Program-made: the position numbers and the translations under genes
The notes under the pieces: generated by a model
What the model was told of the DNA's origin: nothing
The model's database searches: none
Seen by the model: the letters and a program-made list of their open reading frames with translations, nothing else
In this document: positions 8,577 through 16,796 of the stretch, one piece after another
Layout of the letters: every line of letters starts with the position of its first letter
How positions within the stretch are numbered: the stretch's first letter is position 1
DNA from: Lachnospiraceae bacterium
Lineage (GTDB): Bacteria; Bacillota; Clostridia; Lachnospirales; Lachnospiraceae
DNA length: 44,189 nt
Assembly (NCBI GenBank): GCA_016281555.1
Contig: JAEEIV010000085.1
Coordinates: 1-44,189, forward strand
Direction of reading: 5' to 3'

Positions 8577-9593
8577 ATGACGATACGCGAGCAGATCGAA
8601 GAACGGGAATACGAAACCCTGGGACCCTACGCGACCTTTGCGCGGGATTCGAAGGGACGGAAAAGAGAAGAAGAGGAGTGCGACATTCGGACTTGCTTCC
8701 AGCGGGACCGCGACCGGATCCTGCACAGCCGTTCTTTCCGGCGCCTGAAGAATAAGACGCAGGTCTTTTTGAATCCGGAGGGAGACCATTACCGGACGCG
8801 TCTGACGCATACCCTGGAGGTCTCGCAGATCGCACGGACGATCGCGAAGGCGCTCCGGCTGAACGAGGACCTCACCGAGGCCATTGCCCTGGGGCACGAC
8901 CTCGGCCATACGCCCTACGGTCACTCGGGCGAGGCGGCGCTTGACACGATGATGAAGAAGGCGGGATACGCCGGATTCAAGCATTACGAGCAGAGCGTCA
9001 GGATCGTGGAATTCATTGAAAAGGACGGCCGCGGTCTGAACCTTTCGTGGGAGGTCGTGGACGGGATCTTAAATCACGGCGTTCCCGGACATGCGGCCAC
9101 GCTGGAAGGGAGAGTCGTCCGGCTGGCGGACAAGATCGCGTATCTGAACCACGACATCGACGATGCGATCCGGGCACACGTGCTCTCGGAAGAGGAGATC
9201 CCGATGGAATACCGGGACGTGCTCGGCCATTCGGTGAAGATCCGTCTGAACCGGATCATACACGACATCATTTCCCAGTCCGAAGGAAAAGGAGACATAT
9301 TGCAGTCCGAGGAGATCGAACAGGCGATGTTCGGACTCCGGCAGTTCATGTTTCACGCGGTCTACCAGAGTGCCGTCGTGAAAGGGGAAGAGCACAAAGC
9401 GCAGCAGATGCTGTTGGCCATGGGCGATTACTACATGAGCCATTTCGACGCAGTGCCGCAGTCCTACCGTCAGTTTAAGGAGATGGGCGTTCCGGAACCG
9501 GTCGTCGTCTGCGATTACTTAAGCGGAATGACGGATCAGTATGCGGTGCAGAAATACAAGGAACTCTTCGTACCGGCGGGCTGGCACGATTGA
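8577..9593 (+). CDS. dgt: dGTP triphosphohydrolase-like HD-domain protein
   Basis: A 338-residue HD-superfamily phosphohydrolase. The start follows AAGGAG. RDRDRILHSRSFRRLKNKTQVF is the conserved N-terminal block of deoxyguanosinetriphosphate triphosphohydrolases. The metal ligands are His78 (LTHTLEVSQIAR), His107-Asp108 (GHDLGHTPYGHSGE) and a later Asp in VVRLADKIAYLNHDIDDA. These enzymes release deoxynucleosides and triphosphate from dNTPs and so adjust dNTP pools. Placement just upstream of dnaG is common in Clostridia and fits a link to replication. Exact dNTP preference cannot be read from sequence. Confidence 0.93.
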   Translation: MTIREQIEEREYETLGPYATFARDSKGRKREEEECDIRTCFQRDRDRILHSRSFRRLKNKTQVFLNPEGDHYRTRLTHTLEVSQIARTIAKALRLNEDLTEAIALGHDLGHTPYGHSGEAALDTMMKKAGYAGFKHYEQSVRIVEFIEKDGRGLNLSWEVVDGILNHGVPGHAATLEGRVVRLADKIAYLNHDIDDAIRAHVLSEEEIPMEYRDVLGHSVKIRLNRIIHDIISQSEGKGDILQSEEIEQAMFGLRQFMFHAVYQSAVVKGEEHKAQQMLLAMGDYYMSHFDAVPQSYRQFKEMGVPEPVVVCDYLSGMTDQYAVQKYKELFVPAGWHD

Positions 9594-9611
9594 CGGAAAG
9601 CGCGTCCAGAG

Positions 9612-11369
9612 ATGTATTATTCAGACGATTTAATCGAAGAGGTGAGAGCGCGGAATCCGATCCAGGACGTGGTCGGGCAGTACGTGCATCTGACGAGAAA
9701 GGGCGGGAACTATTTCGGTCTCTGTCCTTTTCACAGTGAGAAAACGGGCTCGTTTTCGGTTTCTCCCTCCAAGCAGATCTATAAGTGTTTTGGCTGCAAC
9801 GAGGGCGGCAATGTGATCTCGTTCATCATGAAGTACGAGGACGTGTCGTTCACGGAGGCCATGGAGATCCTGGCGAAACGGGCCGGCATCGAGCTGCCGA
9901 AACAGGAATTCACCTTAAAGCAGCGGGAAGAAGAGGACTTGAGGTCCGTGCTTCTCGAGATCCACAAAGAGGCGGCGGTTTACTATCATAAGATCCTGAG
10001 AAGCGAGACGGGCCAGCTCGGCTACCGCTATTTCCGGAACCGCGGTCTTACGAACGAGACCATGATCTCGTTCGGCCTCGGGTACACGGGACAGCATCCC
10101 GACGGACTCTATCAATTCCTGAAGGGAAAAGGCTATTCGGATGCGGTGCTGAAGGATTCCGGCCTCGTCACGATCACGGAAAAGGGCGGCCGGGACAAGT
10201 TCTGGAACCGGGTGATGTTCCCGATCATGGATCCCTCGCGGCGCGTCATCGGTTTCGGCGGGCGGGTCCTCGGCGCCGGGGAACCGAAATACTTAAACTC
10301 TCCGGAAACGCTGATCTTCGATAAGAGCCGGACGCTGTACGGTATGCACGCCGCCCGGAAATCGAAGGAAAAACAGCTCATCATCTGCGAAGGATACATG
10401 GACGTCATTGCCATGCACCAGGCAGGGTTCACGAATGCGGTGGCGGCCCTCGGCACGGCGTTCACGGAACGGCATGCCCTCGTGCTCCGCCGGTTTAACG
10501 TGAAGGACGTGATCCTCTGCTTCGATTCGGACGGCGCCGGAAGAAAGGCCATCCTCCGCGCGATCCCGATCCTTAGGTCGGAAGGCATCCGCATGAAGGT
10601 GCTGTCGATGGATCCGTACAAGGACCCGGACGAATTCATTAAGAATCTCGGTCAGGAAGAGTTTCAGAAGCGGATCGACACCGCCGAGAACGCCTTCCTC
10701 TTTGAGGTCCGGACGGAACGGGAAAAATACGATTTCAACGATCCCGAAGAAAAGGCAATGTTCTTCAACCGCGCCGCGAAAATGCTGACGGTGTTCCGGG
10801 ACGAGATCGAACGGAATTCCTACGTCGAAGCGATTTCGAAGAAGTACGGGATCGACTACGGCACGCTGAAAAAACAGACGGAAAGCTACGGAAACCGCAT
10901 GGAATTTGCGGAAAAGAAGCCGGAGACCGGCGAGATCCGGCCGCCGGAAAAACGTTCCGTTAAGGGCCGGGACGCCGGCGTTTATGAGGCGGAGAAACTG
11001 ATCCTGACGGAACTTTCCGAGCATCCGGAACGTTTCGGGGAAACCAGGAAGATGCTTTCTCCGGAAGATTTCCGCGGCGAGATTGCCGGGAAAGTGGCGG
11101 GGCTTCTGTTCGCCGCGCTGGAAAAAGGCGACAGGAAGGTGACGCCCGCGGCGATCATGAATCATTTCCTGAACGACGAGCAGTACAATGAAGTCGCGTC
11201 GCTCTTTACGAGCGTCTATGTCGACTCCCTTTCTTCCGAAGAGCGAAACCGCGCGTTTTCCGAAGCGCTGAAAAAAGTGAAGCTTTCATCACTGGAGGCG
11301 GAGATCGAACAGACGACGGACGCGGTCAAACTGATGGAACTCATGAAAAAGAAGCAGGAGATCCGATGA
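9612..11369 (+). CDS. dnaG: DNA primase
   Basis: A 585-residue bacterial primase of normal length. The N-terminal zinc-binding domain has Cys38, His41, Cys59 and Cys62 (LCPFHSEKTGSF, KCFGCNEGG). The catalytic core has RFRNRV-type primase sequence (FWNRVMFPIMDPSRRVIGFGGR) and a TOPRIM fold with the conserved Glu in CEGYMDVIAMHQAG and Asp-x-Asp in CFDSDGAGRKA. The C-terminal part is the helicase-binding region. It makes RNA primers for Okazaki fragments together with DnaB. It lies 18 bp after dgt with a poor ribosome site, so it is probably coupled. Its stop overlaps the next ATG (ATGA). Confidence 0.97.
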   Translation: MYYSDDLIEEVRARNPIQDVVGQYVHLTRKGGNYFGLCPFHSEKTGSFSVSPSKQIYKCFGCNEGGNVISFIMKYEDVSFTEAMEILAKRAGIELPKQEFTLKQREEEDLRSVLLEIHKEAAVYYHKILRSETGQLGYRYFRNRGLTNETMISFGLGYTGQHPDGLYQFLKGKGYSDAVLKDSGLVTITEKGGRDKFWNRVMFPIMDPSRRVIGFGGRVLGAGEPKYLNSPETLIFDKSRTLYGMHAARKSKEKQLIICEGYMDVIAMHQAGFTNAVAALGTAFTERHALVLRRFNVKDVILCFDSDGAGRKAILRAIPILRSEGIRMKVLSMDPYKDPDEFIKNLGQEEFQKRIDTAENAFLFEVRTEREKYDFNDPEEKAMFFNRAAKMLTVFRDEIERNSYVEAISKKYGIDYGTLKKQTESYGNRMEFAEKKPETGEIRPPEKRSVKGRDAGVYEAEKLILTELSEHPERFGETRKMLSPEDFRGEIAGKVAGLLFAALEKGDRKVTPAAIMNHFLNDEQYNEVASLFTSVYVDSLSSEERNRAFSEALKKVKLSSLEAEIEQTTDAVKLMELMKKKQEIR

Positions 11370-12991
11370 AGGCGCCGTCCGAACGCATCATGACCATTTT
11401 CCGCATGGTTTCTCCGGGAACCGTCGCAGCGGACATCGGCACGGATCACGGCATGGTTCCGGTGCTTCTTTTGAAGAACGGAGTCGTCTCCCGTGCGGTC
11501 GCTTCCGACGTCAGAAAAGGACCGCTTCTTCGCGCGAAGAAACTCATTGAAGAAGAAGGATTGGAGGACCGGATCGACTGCCGGCTCGGCGACGGACTGC
11601 AGACGCTTTCGGAACGGGAGGCGGACCGCGTGATCATTGCCGGCGTGGGCGGCGGGCTCATCGTGCGGATCCTGGAGGAATCGGAAGCGATCGTCCGTTC
11701 GACGCCGGAGTTCGTGCTTTCTCCGCATTCGGACGTTCCGAAGGTCAGGGAGTATCTGTTCCGGAACGGGTTTTCCGTTGCGGACGAGGAAATGGTCCTG
11801 GAGGACGGGAAATACTATACCGTGATCCGTGCGGTCAGAGCCGGGAAGGGGAAAGAGAAAGATCCGGACGAGCAGTCCCTTTTGTTCGGCCCCGCATTGC
11901 TGAAAAAGAGAACGCCGGTCTTTCTTGGCTGGCTTTCCGCAGAAGAAAAGAAAACCCGGGAGATCCTGGAGAAATTGGAACGGTCGGCGCCGTCTTGCAG
12001 GACGGCGAAACTGAAGCAGGAAAAGAGACATCTTCTTGAGATGATCGGCACCGTTTTAGCAGACGGAAAGGCAGCAAAGGAGCGACAAATGAAAGAGAAA
12101 GCCAAAGTCCTGTTCACACGGGAGATCACCGCGGAAAACGTACTGCGCATGTATGAGGCACTCGGAAAGAAACTGACCGGAAAGATTGCCGTGAAAGTGC
12201 ATTCCGGAGAGGACGGAAATCAGAACTTTCTGAAACCGGAATTCTGGAAACCGGTCGTGGATCACGTCGGAGGAACGGTCGTCGAGTGCAATACCGCCTA
12301 CGGCGGAGCGAGGAACACGACGGCAAAGCATCTGAAACTGATCCGAAAACACGGCTGGAGCCGCGTCTTTTCCGTTGATTTAATGGATGCGGAAGGACCG
12401 GACATGGAACTTCCGATCCTCCGGCCGAAGAAACATCTGAAATCCGACATCGTCGGGAAAAACCTCCGGAATTACGATTCCATGCTGGTGCTCGCGCATT
12501 TCAAGGGACATCCCATGGGCGGCTTCGGCGGCGCGCTGAAGCAGCTTTCGATCGGCGTGGCTTCGACGGCCGGGAAAGTGAACATCCATTCCGCGGGAAA
12601 ATACGTGAAGGCCGAGGAGCAGTCGGTCGTCTGGAATGACCTTCCGGCGCAGGATGCATTTCTGGAATCCATGGCGGAAGCGGCGTCCGCGGTCGTGGAT
12701 CACTTCGCGGGCGAGATCGTCTACGTCAACGTCATGGCGAACATGTCCGTGGACTGCGACTGCTGCGCGGTGGCGGAAGATCCCTGTCTGAAGGACATCG
12801 GCATTCTGGCGTCCCTGGATCCCGTGGCCATTGACCGGGCGTGTCTCGATCTCGTGAAGGCGTCGAAGGACATAGGCCGGGAGCATTTCATGGAACGGGT
12901 GAATTCGAGAAACGGAGAGCACACCATTGATGTCGCGGAAGAGCTCGGGATCGGTACCACGAACTACGAGCTCGTCGAACTTAAGTTCTGA
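11366..12991 (+). CDS. TrmK-like tRNA (adenine-N1) methyltransferase fused to a DUF362 protein
   Basis: One uninterrupted 541-codon frame holding two complete families. Residues 1 to about 238 match TrmK (YqfN), which methylates A22 of tRNA: SAM-binding VAADIGTDHGMVP, ASDVRKGPLLRAK, VIIAGVGGGLI and LSPHSDVPKVREYL. Residues 242-541 are a full short DUF362 protein (ECNTAYGGARNTTAKH, FKGHPMGGFGGALKQLSIG, and a Cys cluster in SVDCDCCAVAEDPC). No stop separates them, yet Met242 (ATG at 12089) has its own ribosome site AAAGGAG (12076-12082) with 6-base spacing. The cell could make a fusion, a separate DUF362 protein, or both. The first ATG overlaps the dnaG stop behind AGGAG (11356-11360). DUF362 function is unknown; many members are linked to iron-sulfur chemistry. 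A sequencing error hiding a stop is possible but would need an exact change. Confidence 0.85.
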   Translation: MKAPSERIMTIFRMVSPGTVAADIGTDHGMVPVLLLKNGVVSRAVASDVRKGPLLRAKKLIEEEGLEDRIDCRLGDGLQTLSEREADRVIIAGVGGGLIVRILEESEAIVRSTPEFVLSPHSDVPKVREYLFRNGFSVADEEMVLEDGKYYTVIRAVRAGKGKEKDPDEQSLLFGPALLKKRTPVFLGWLSAEEKKTREILEKLERSAPSCRTAKLKQEKRHLLEMIGTVLADGKAAKERQMKEKAKVLFTREITAENVLRMYEALGKKLTGKIAVKVHSGEDGNQNFLKPEFWKPVVDHVGGTVVECNTAYGGARNTTAKHLKLIRKHGWSRVFSVDLMDAEGPDMELPILRPKKHLKSDIVGKNLRNYDSMLVLAHFKGHPMGGFGGALKQLSIGVASTAGKVNIHSAGKYVKAEEQSVVWNDLPAQDAFLESMAEAASAVVDHFAGEIVYVNVMANMSVDCDCCAVAEDPCLKDIGILASLDPVAIDRACLDLVKASKDIGREHFMERVNSRNGEHTIDVAEELGIGTTNYELVELKF

Positions 12992-13034
12992 AACGGTTTC
13001 CGGCCCCGGACGAAGACCGATAAAAAAATAGGGC

Positions 13035-13062
13035 TTGTATTTTCGGAGGAGTATGGTATAAT
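13035..13062 (+). promoter_or_regulatory. Promoter of tRNA-Val
   Basis: Consensus TATAAT (13057-13062) 30 bp before the tRNA, with a weak TTGTAT (13035-13040) at 16-bp spacing. Confidence 0.65.
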
Positions 13063-13092
13063 GGCCTTCAGTCGACGAAAGAAGGCCGACGT

Positions 13093-13166
13093 GGGAACAT
13101 AGCTCAGCTGGGATGAGCGTTCGCCTCACACGCGAGAGGTCATGGGTTCGAGCCCCATTGTTCCCA
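13093..13166 (+). tRNA. tRNA-Val, anticodon CAC
   Basis: A 74-base cloverleaf. Acceptor GGGAACA pairs with TGTTCCC; the D stem is GCTC/GAGC; the anticodon stem TTCGC/GCGAG encloses loop CTCACAC with anticodon CAC (reads GUG, Val); the T stem is ATGGG/CCCAT with loop TTCGAGC; the discriminator is A. CCA is not encoded. It is a single tRNA with its own promoter and terminator, located between the DUF362 fusion gene and the reverse transcriptase gene. Confidence 0.96.
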
Positions 13167-13180
13167 TTCATTACGGAGTA

Positions 13181-13214
13181 CGGGGCGGTTGCGGATGCAG
13201 CGCCCCGTTTTTTT
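13181..13214 (+). terminator. Intrinsic terminator after tRNA-Val
   Basis: Stem CGGGGCG (13181-13187)/CGCCCCG (13201-13207) followed by seven T residues. It ends 16 bp before the reverse transcriptase ATG, so that gene relies on readthrough or on an unrecognised promoter. Confidence 0.88.
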
Positions 13215-13230
13215 CAGGAAAGGAAAGGTC

Positions 13231-14517
13231 ATGTCGCTTCTTGAAAAGCTTTCGGATCCCGCAGTCTGGGAAGGGTTTTACAGTTACAAGACCGGTCTTG
13301 CCTGTCCGAAGGCGTTTACAAAAGAATTGCGGGAGTTCATTGACGGGAAGCGTTATCTTCCGGTCAGTGAACGGCTCTTTGACGTACCTTCTTTTCCTCT
13401 ACCCAGAAAAGCCGTCATCAGCAAGATGGGATCGACGAAGAAACGGACGGTCTACATCTATCCCGAACCGGAAAACACGGTGCTGAAGCTCCTGACCTAT
13501 CTGCTCCTCAGGAAATACGACGTCATCTTTTCCGGAAATCTTTATTCTTTCCGGCCCGGCCGGTCGGCGAAGGACGCGATGCGGAAACTCATCAGAACTC
13601 CCGGCATTCGCGGACTGTACGCCTACAAGGTCGACATCAGCAATTACTTCAATTCCGTGGATCTTTCCCTGCTCCTGCCGGCACTGAAGGAGACGCTGTC
13701 CGGCGATCCCGAACTGTATCTTTTCCTTTCCGGGCTCCTTAAAGTGCCGCTTGTGCTGGAAGAAGGAAAGCCGGTCGAAGAGGAGAAGGGCATCATGGCG
13801 GGCACGCCGCTGTCCTCTTTCTACGCGAATCTGTTCCTGAAGGAAATGGACGAGTGGTTTGAAGAACGCCGCATCCCGTATGCCAGGTACTCTGACGACG
13901 TGATCGTTTTCGCTGATTCTCCGGAAAAAGCGGAGGAATACGCGGACGTGATCCGTTCGTTTCTTTCCGGACGGTGCCTCAGCGTCAATCCGGCGAAGGA
14001 AGAGTTTTTCACGCCGGAAACCGGGTTCACGTTCCTCGGGTTTTCCTACCGAAACGGCGCCGTTGACATTGCTCCGGCGACGATCCGGAAACTGAAGGAC
14101 AAGATGCGGCGGAAGGCCAGGGCATTGGAACGCTGGAGAGACCGGAACGGACTTGAACGGGAGCGGGCGGCGAAGGCGTTCATCCGCGTCTTCAACCGGA
14201 AACTTATGGAGAGTTCACCGGACAATGATCTTTCCTGGAGCCGCTGGTTTTTCTCGGTCATCAACCGGACAGACAGTCTTCAGGTCATTGACCGGTACGC
14301 GGCGGACAACGTCAGGTTCCTTCTGACGGGAAAACGGACCAAGGGCCGGTTCAATGCGCGCTACACGGACCTGAAGGCGTTGGGATTTCAAAGCCTTGTG
14401 CACGCCTATTATGCGTTCGAAAAGGAAGAACGTGAAAAAACCTCCGGCCAAAACGCCGGAGGCAATGAACCGCAGGATCCTGGGAATCAGACGGGAAGCG
14501 CAGACAACGCGAAATAA
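13231..14517 (+). CDS. Stand-alone reverse transcriptase (group II-like, YSDD active site)
   Basis: A 428-residue reverse transcriptase. ATG 13231 is chosen because AGGAAAGG lies just upstream and the longer frame would start inside the tRNA terminator. Seen: finger/palm entry SFRPGRSAKDAM, motif A with Asp135 (YKVDISNYFNSVD), motif B-like GIMAGTPLSSFYANLFLKEMD, motif C Tyr220-Ser-Asp-Asp223 and FTFLGFSY. The metal-binding Asp residues are all present, so it should be active. A basic helical thumb (about residues 285-325) and a C-terminal region ending LKALGFQSLVHAYYAF resemble group II maturases, but no HNH endonuclease and no intron RNA were found. Motif C is YSDD where group II enzymes have YADD. 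The last 25 residues are low-complexity and overlap the convergent gene and its terminator. Base composition matches neighbours, so it is probably resident. It could be a domesticated group II-like or 'unknown group' RT; the clade cannot be fixed here. Confidence 0.88.
   Translation: MSLLEKLSDPAVWEGFYSYKTGLACPKAFTKELREFIDGKRYLPVSERLFDVPSFPLPRKAVISKMGSTKKRTVYIYPEPENTVLKLLTYLLLRKYDVIFSGNLYSFRPGRSAKDAMRKLIRTPGIRGLYAYKVDISNYFNSVDLSLLLPALKETLSGDPELYLFLSGLLKVPLVLEEGKPVEEEKGIMAGTPLSSFYANLFLKEMDEWFEERRIPYARYSDDVIVFADSPEKAEEYADVIRSFLSGRCLSVNPAKEEFFTPETGFTFLGFSYRNGAVDIAPATIRKLKDKMRRKARALERWRDRNGLERERAAKAFIRVFNRKLMESSPDNDLSWSRWFFSVINRTDSLQVIDRYAADNVRFLLTGKRTKGRFNARYTDLKALGFQSLVHAYYAFEKEEREKTSGQNAGGNEPQDPGNQTGSADNAK
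14435..14462 (-). terminator. Minus-strand terminator embedded in the RT coding region
   Basis: Read on the minus strand, CCTCCGGC and GCCGGAGG form an 8-bp stem with a 6-base loop, followed by six T residues. It is the natural terminator of the AEC permease gene but lies inside codons near 402-411 of the convergent RT gene. Confidence 0.8.
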
Positions 14518-15449
14518 AGTAACGGGATCGTGAGGGCGGAGAGGATCGTGGTGCCGAGCGTATAGATCACGGCGCCTTCCGTATCTCCCTGAAATGCATC
14601 CGCGAAAGAGGAGGCCAGTCCCGCGGTCGGCATCGAGAACGCGATGAAGAATGCGAGCACGGCGGCTTTTCCGGGAAGGAAGCCCGGGAAGTAGACCTTC
14701 GCAAGCAGAAGGATTCCGGTGATCAACACCGGGCAAAGCAATAACTTCAGTGCAGAAACGTAATAAGTTCTCTTGTTTTTCAGTAGCGTCCCGAAGCGGA
14801 TGCTCGCGAGTTTGATCCCGACCACCGTCATTGACACCGGCGTTACGATGTTCGAGAAATGGCCGGAATAGGCGGAGATCTCAGGGACCAGCTTCGTTAG
14901 ACCGGATAAGTTTACTGCGATCCCGAGCAGGAAGGCAATGAGAACGGGCTGGAGCAGCACCTTCTTCGGTTTGATCCGGGAAACGTCCCCGGAGACCAGA
15001 TAGACGCCGAGCGTGTTCATGAGCACGTTCGTCAGCACGTTCAGAACGACGACCATCGTGAGGATCGGACCGTTTCCGAAAACGGCGATCGCAAGCGGAA
15101 TGCCGAGGAAACCGTTGTTGGAAAACACGGCGGAAAAGCGGATCATTCCGCGTTTTTTTACGTCTTTTTCAAAGCGTGAAAGAGGCGCCGACAGGAAAAA
15201 GAAAAGAAACGTGAATGCCGTGCCGATGAGAAACACCGCGACAAGGGTGAGCGAGAATTCGCCCGTGAACTCGACCTTGTCCACCGTGCCCGTGAAGACG
15301 AGAAACGGAACTCCGACGTACATGAGGAGTTTCGAGAGGATCCCGGACTCGTTCTCCCTGAGGATCTTCGCTTTGGTAAGCAGGAACCCCGGCACCGCAA
15401 GCAGGATGAACAGGGCCACGTTTTTCAGCATGACGATGAGAGCGTCCAT
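14487..15449 (-). CDS. AEC-family permease (auxin efflux carrier-like)
   Basis: A 320-residue membrane protein of about ten helices, typical of the AEC family (MLKNVALFILLAVPGFLLTKAKIL start, NNGFLGIPLAIAVFG, MPTAGLASSFAD near the end). Bacterial members export or exchange small carboxylates such as malate; plant relatives carry auxin. Substrate here is unknown. It lies 31 bp after an M20 amidohydrolase on the same strand, so the pair may handle products of amide hydrolysis. No clear ribosome site precedes the ATG. Its 3' end overlaps the RT gene by 31 bp in antisense and its terminator is inside that gene. Confidence 0.88.
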   Translation of the reverse strand: MDALIVMLKNVALFILLAVPGFLLTKAKILRENESGILSKLLMYVGVPFLVFTGTVDKVEFTGEFSLTLVAVFLIGTAFTFLFFFLSAPLSRFEKDVKKRGMIRFSAVFSNNGFLGIPLAIAVFGNGPILTMVVVLNVLTNVLMNTLGVYLVSGDVSRIKPKKVLLQPVLIAFLLGIAVNLSGLTKLVPEISAYSGHFSNIVTPVSMTVVGIKLASIRFGTLLKNKRTYYVSALKLLLCPVLITGILLLAKVYFPGFLPGKAAVLAFFIAFSMPTAGLASSFADAFQGDTEGAVIYTLGTTILSALTIPLLYFALSALPV

Positions 15450-15480
15450 AAGTCAGCATTCCGGACCAAGCCCGGACATC

Positions 15481-16629
15481 TCAATCCTTTCCGAAAATGT
15501 ATTCCGTGAAGGCTTCCAGCGCGTACCGCATGCCTTCTTCGTTTACGATGAACGTATTGCTGTGGGCCGGAGAGACCTGCCCCTCGGGTTCGCATTTGAT
15601 CCCGTAGCGGAAGAGGAACCCCGGCGCCTTCGTAAGATACCAGCTGAAGTCTTCGGAACTCATGCGGGACGAAAGATCCAGGACCCTTGCGACCCCTTTT
15701 TCTTCCATGATCCTCCGGAACCGTCCGGCGAGTTCCGGGTCGTTGATGACCGCGTAACAGCTCTGTTCCGCCTCGACTTTCACCTTTCCGCCGTATCGGT
15801 TCGCGATCGCGTTCAGTTCGGATACGGCCTTGTCCCGGAACGTTTCCGCGGTCTCCTGGTCGAAGAAGCGGAAGGTCGCTTCCAGCCTGCAATGATCCGC
15901 AATGACGTTATGCGCCGTGCCGCCCTGAAACACGCCGACGTTCCAGACGTACTTTTTCTCGCCGAAGCATTCCTTCACGAGTGCAGCCAGCCTGTGGTAT
16001 GCCTCGTCCGCCATCCGGATCGCGTCGATCCCGAGTTCAGGTGCGGCCGCCGCGTGTGAAGTACGCCCGATGAACTCGATTTTGAACGGCATGCAGGCGG
16101 CCATGTAGTCGCCGGTCGCGATCCCGAGATCGCCGGGATCCATGAACGGTTCGCAATGCGTGCAGATGACCTCGTCCACGCCGTCCATGACGCCGCCTTT
16201 CACCATCGCTTCCGCGCCGCTTTCCGCACATTCCTCAGAGGGTTGGAAAAAGAGCCGAACGTTGCAGGGAAGTTCGCTTTCCCGTTCCTTTAAGATCTTC
16301 GCGAGGCCGAGCAGGATCGCCGTATGCGTGTCGTGTCCGCAGGCGTGCATCCTCCCGGGAATCTCGGACTTGAACGGCAGGTCGACCTTTTCCTCGACCG
16401 GCAATGCATCCATGTCCGCACGGACGGCGATCGTCCGCTTGTCAGGATCGTTTCCGAAGTATGCCACGACGCTCGACGGTGCAAAGTCGGTGGAATAGGT
16501 AACGCCGGTCCGCTCAAGTTCCGAGCAGACGAGTGCCGTCGTCACAGGCAGATCGAAACCGATCTCCGGATGCCTATGGATCCGGCGGCGTATGTCCGTA
16601 ACGTATTGAAACAGGGAATCAGAAATCAT
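15481..16629 (-). CDS. M20-family amidohydrolase
   Basis: A 382-residue metal-dependent amidohydrolase of the M20D type (hippurate / N-acyl amino acid / IAA-amino acid hydrolases). Seen: RRIHRHPEIGFD, AVRADMDALPVEE, the ligand block MHACGHDTHTAILLG, the catalytic Glu pair in FQPSEECAESGAEAM, THCEP, and a dimerisation domain (about residues 180-290). Near the end SSEDFSWYL and SPAHSNTFIVNEEGM supply further ligands. The ATG has CGGAGG upstream. It starts the unit with the AEC permease and is divergent from the ECF operon. Cytosolic; the acyl-amino acid substrate is not predictable. Confidence 0.92.
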   Translation of the reverse strand: MISDSLFQYVTDIRRRIHRHPEIGFDLPVTTALVCSELERTGVTYSTDFAPSSVVAYFGNDPDKRTIAVRADMDALPVEEKVDLPFKSEIPGRMHACGHDTHTAILLGLAKILKERESELPCNVRLFFQPSEECAESGAEAMVKGGVMDGVDEVICTHCEPFMDPGDLGIATGDYMAACMPFKIEFIGRTSHAAAAPELGIDAIRMADEAYHRLAALVKECFGEKKYVWNVGVFQGGTAHNVIADHCRLEATFRFFDQETAETFRDKAVSELNAIANRYGGKVKVEAEQSCYAVINDPELAGRFRRIMEEKGVARVLDLSSRMSSEDFSWYLTKAPGFLFRYGIKCEPEGQVSPAHSNTFIVNEEGMRYALEAFTEYIFGKD

Positions 16630-16661
16630 GATCGATCCTCCGATATGAAATCATTGCTGTC

Positions 16662-16691
16662 ATCATAGCATAAAAGAGGAACGGCGGGCAA
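16662..16691 (-). promoter_or_regulatory. Promoter of the M20-AEC unit
   Basis: On the minus strand: TTGCCC (16691-16686), an 18-bp spacer, TATGAT (16667-16662), about 33 bp before the ATG. Confidence 0.6.
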
Positions 16692-16729
16692 TGTTTTTTT
16701 TTGTCCCGACGAAACGCCGGCTTCCGCGG

Positions 16730-16758
16730 TTGATAATCACCGCCGGAAATGATATGAT
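16730..16758 (+). promoter_or_regulatory. Promoter of the ECF operon
   Basis: TTGATA (16730-16735), a 17-bp spacer and TATGAT (16753-16758). The start is GTG 16797 behind AAAGGAGG (16782-16789). The leader is only about 30 bases, too short for a cobalamin or other large riboswitch. Confidence 0.7.
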
Positions 16759-16796
16759 AATAGAAATAGGATCCTGACGGGAAAGGAGGGCGCGCG

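Noticed and set aside
13189-13230. Longer N-terminus for the reverse transcriptase
   Set aside because: It would start inside the tRNA terminator; ATG 13231 has a good ribosome site.
13167-14600. Group II intron, retron or tRNA-integrated island around the reverse transcriptase
   Set aside because: No domain V-like RNA, no space for a retron non-coding RNA, no integrase, and no repeat of the tRNA 3' end was found downstream.
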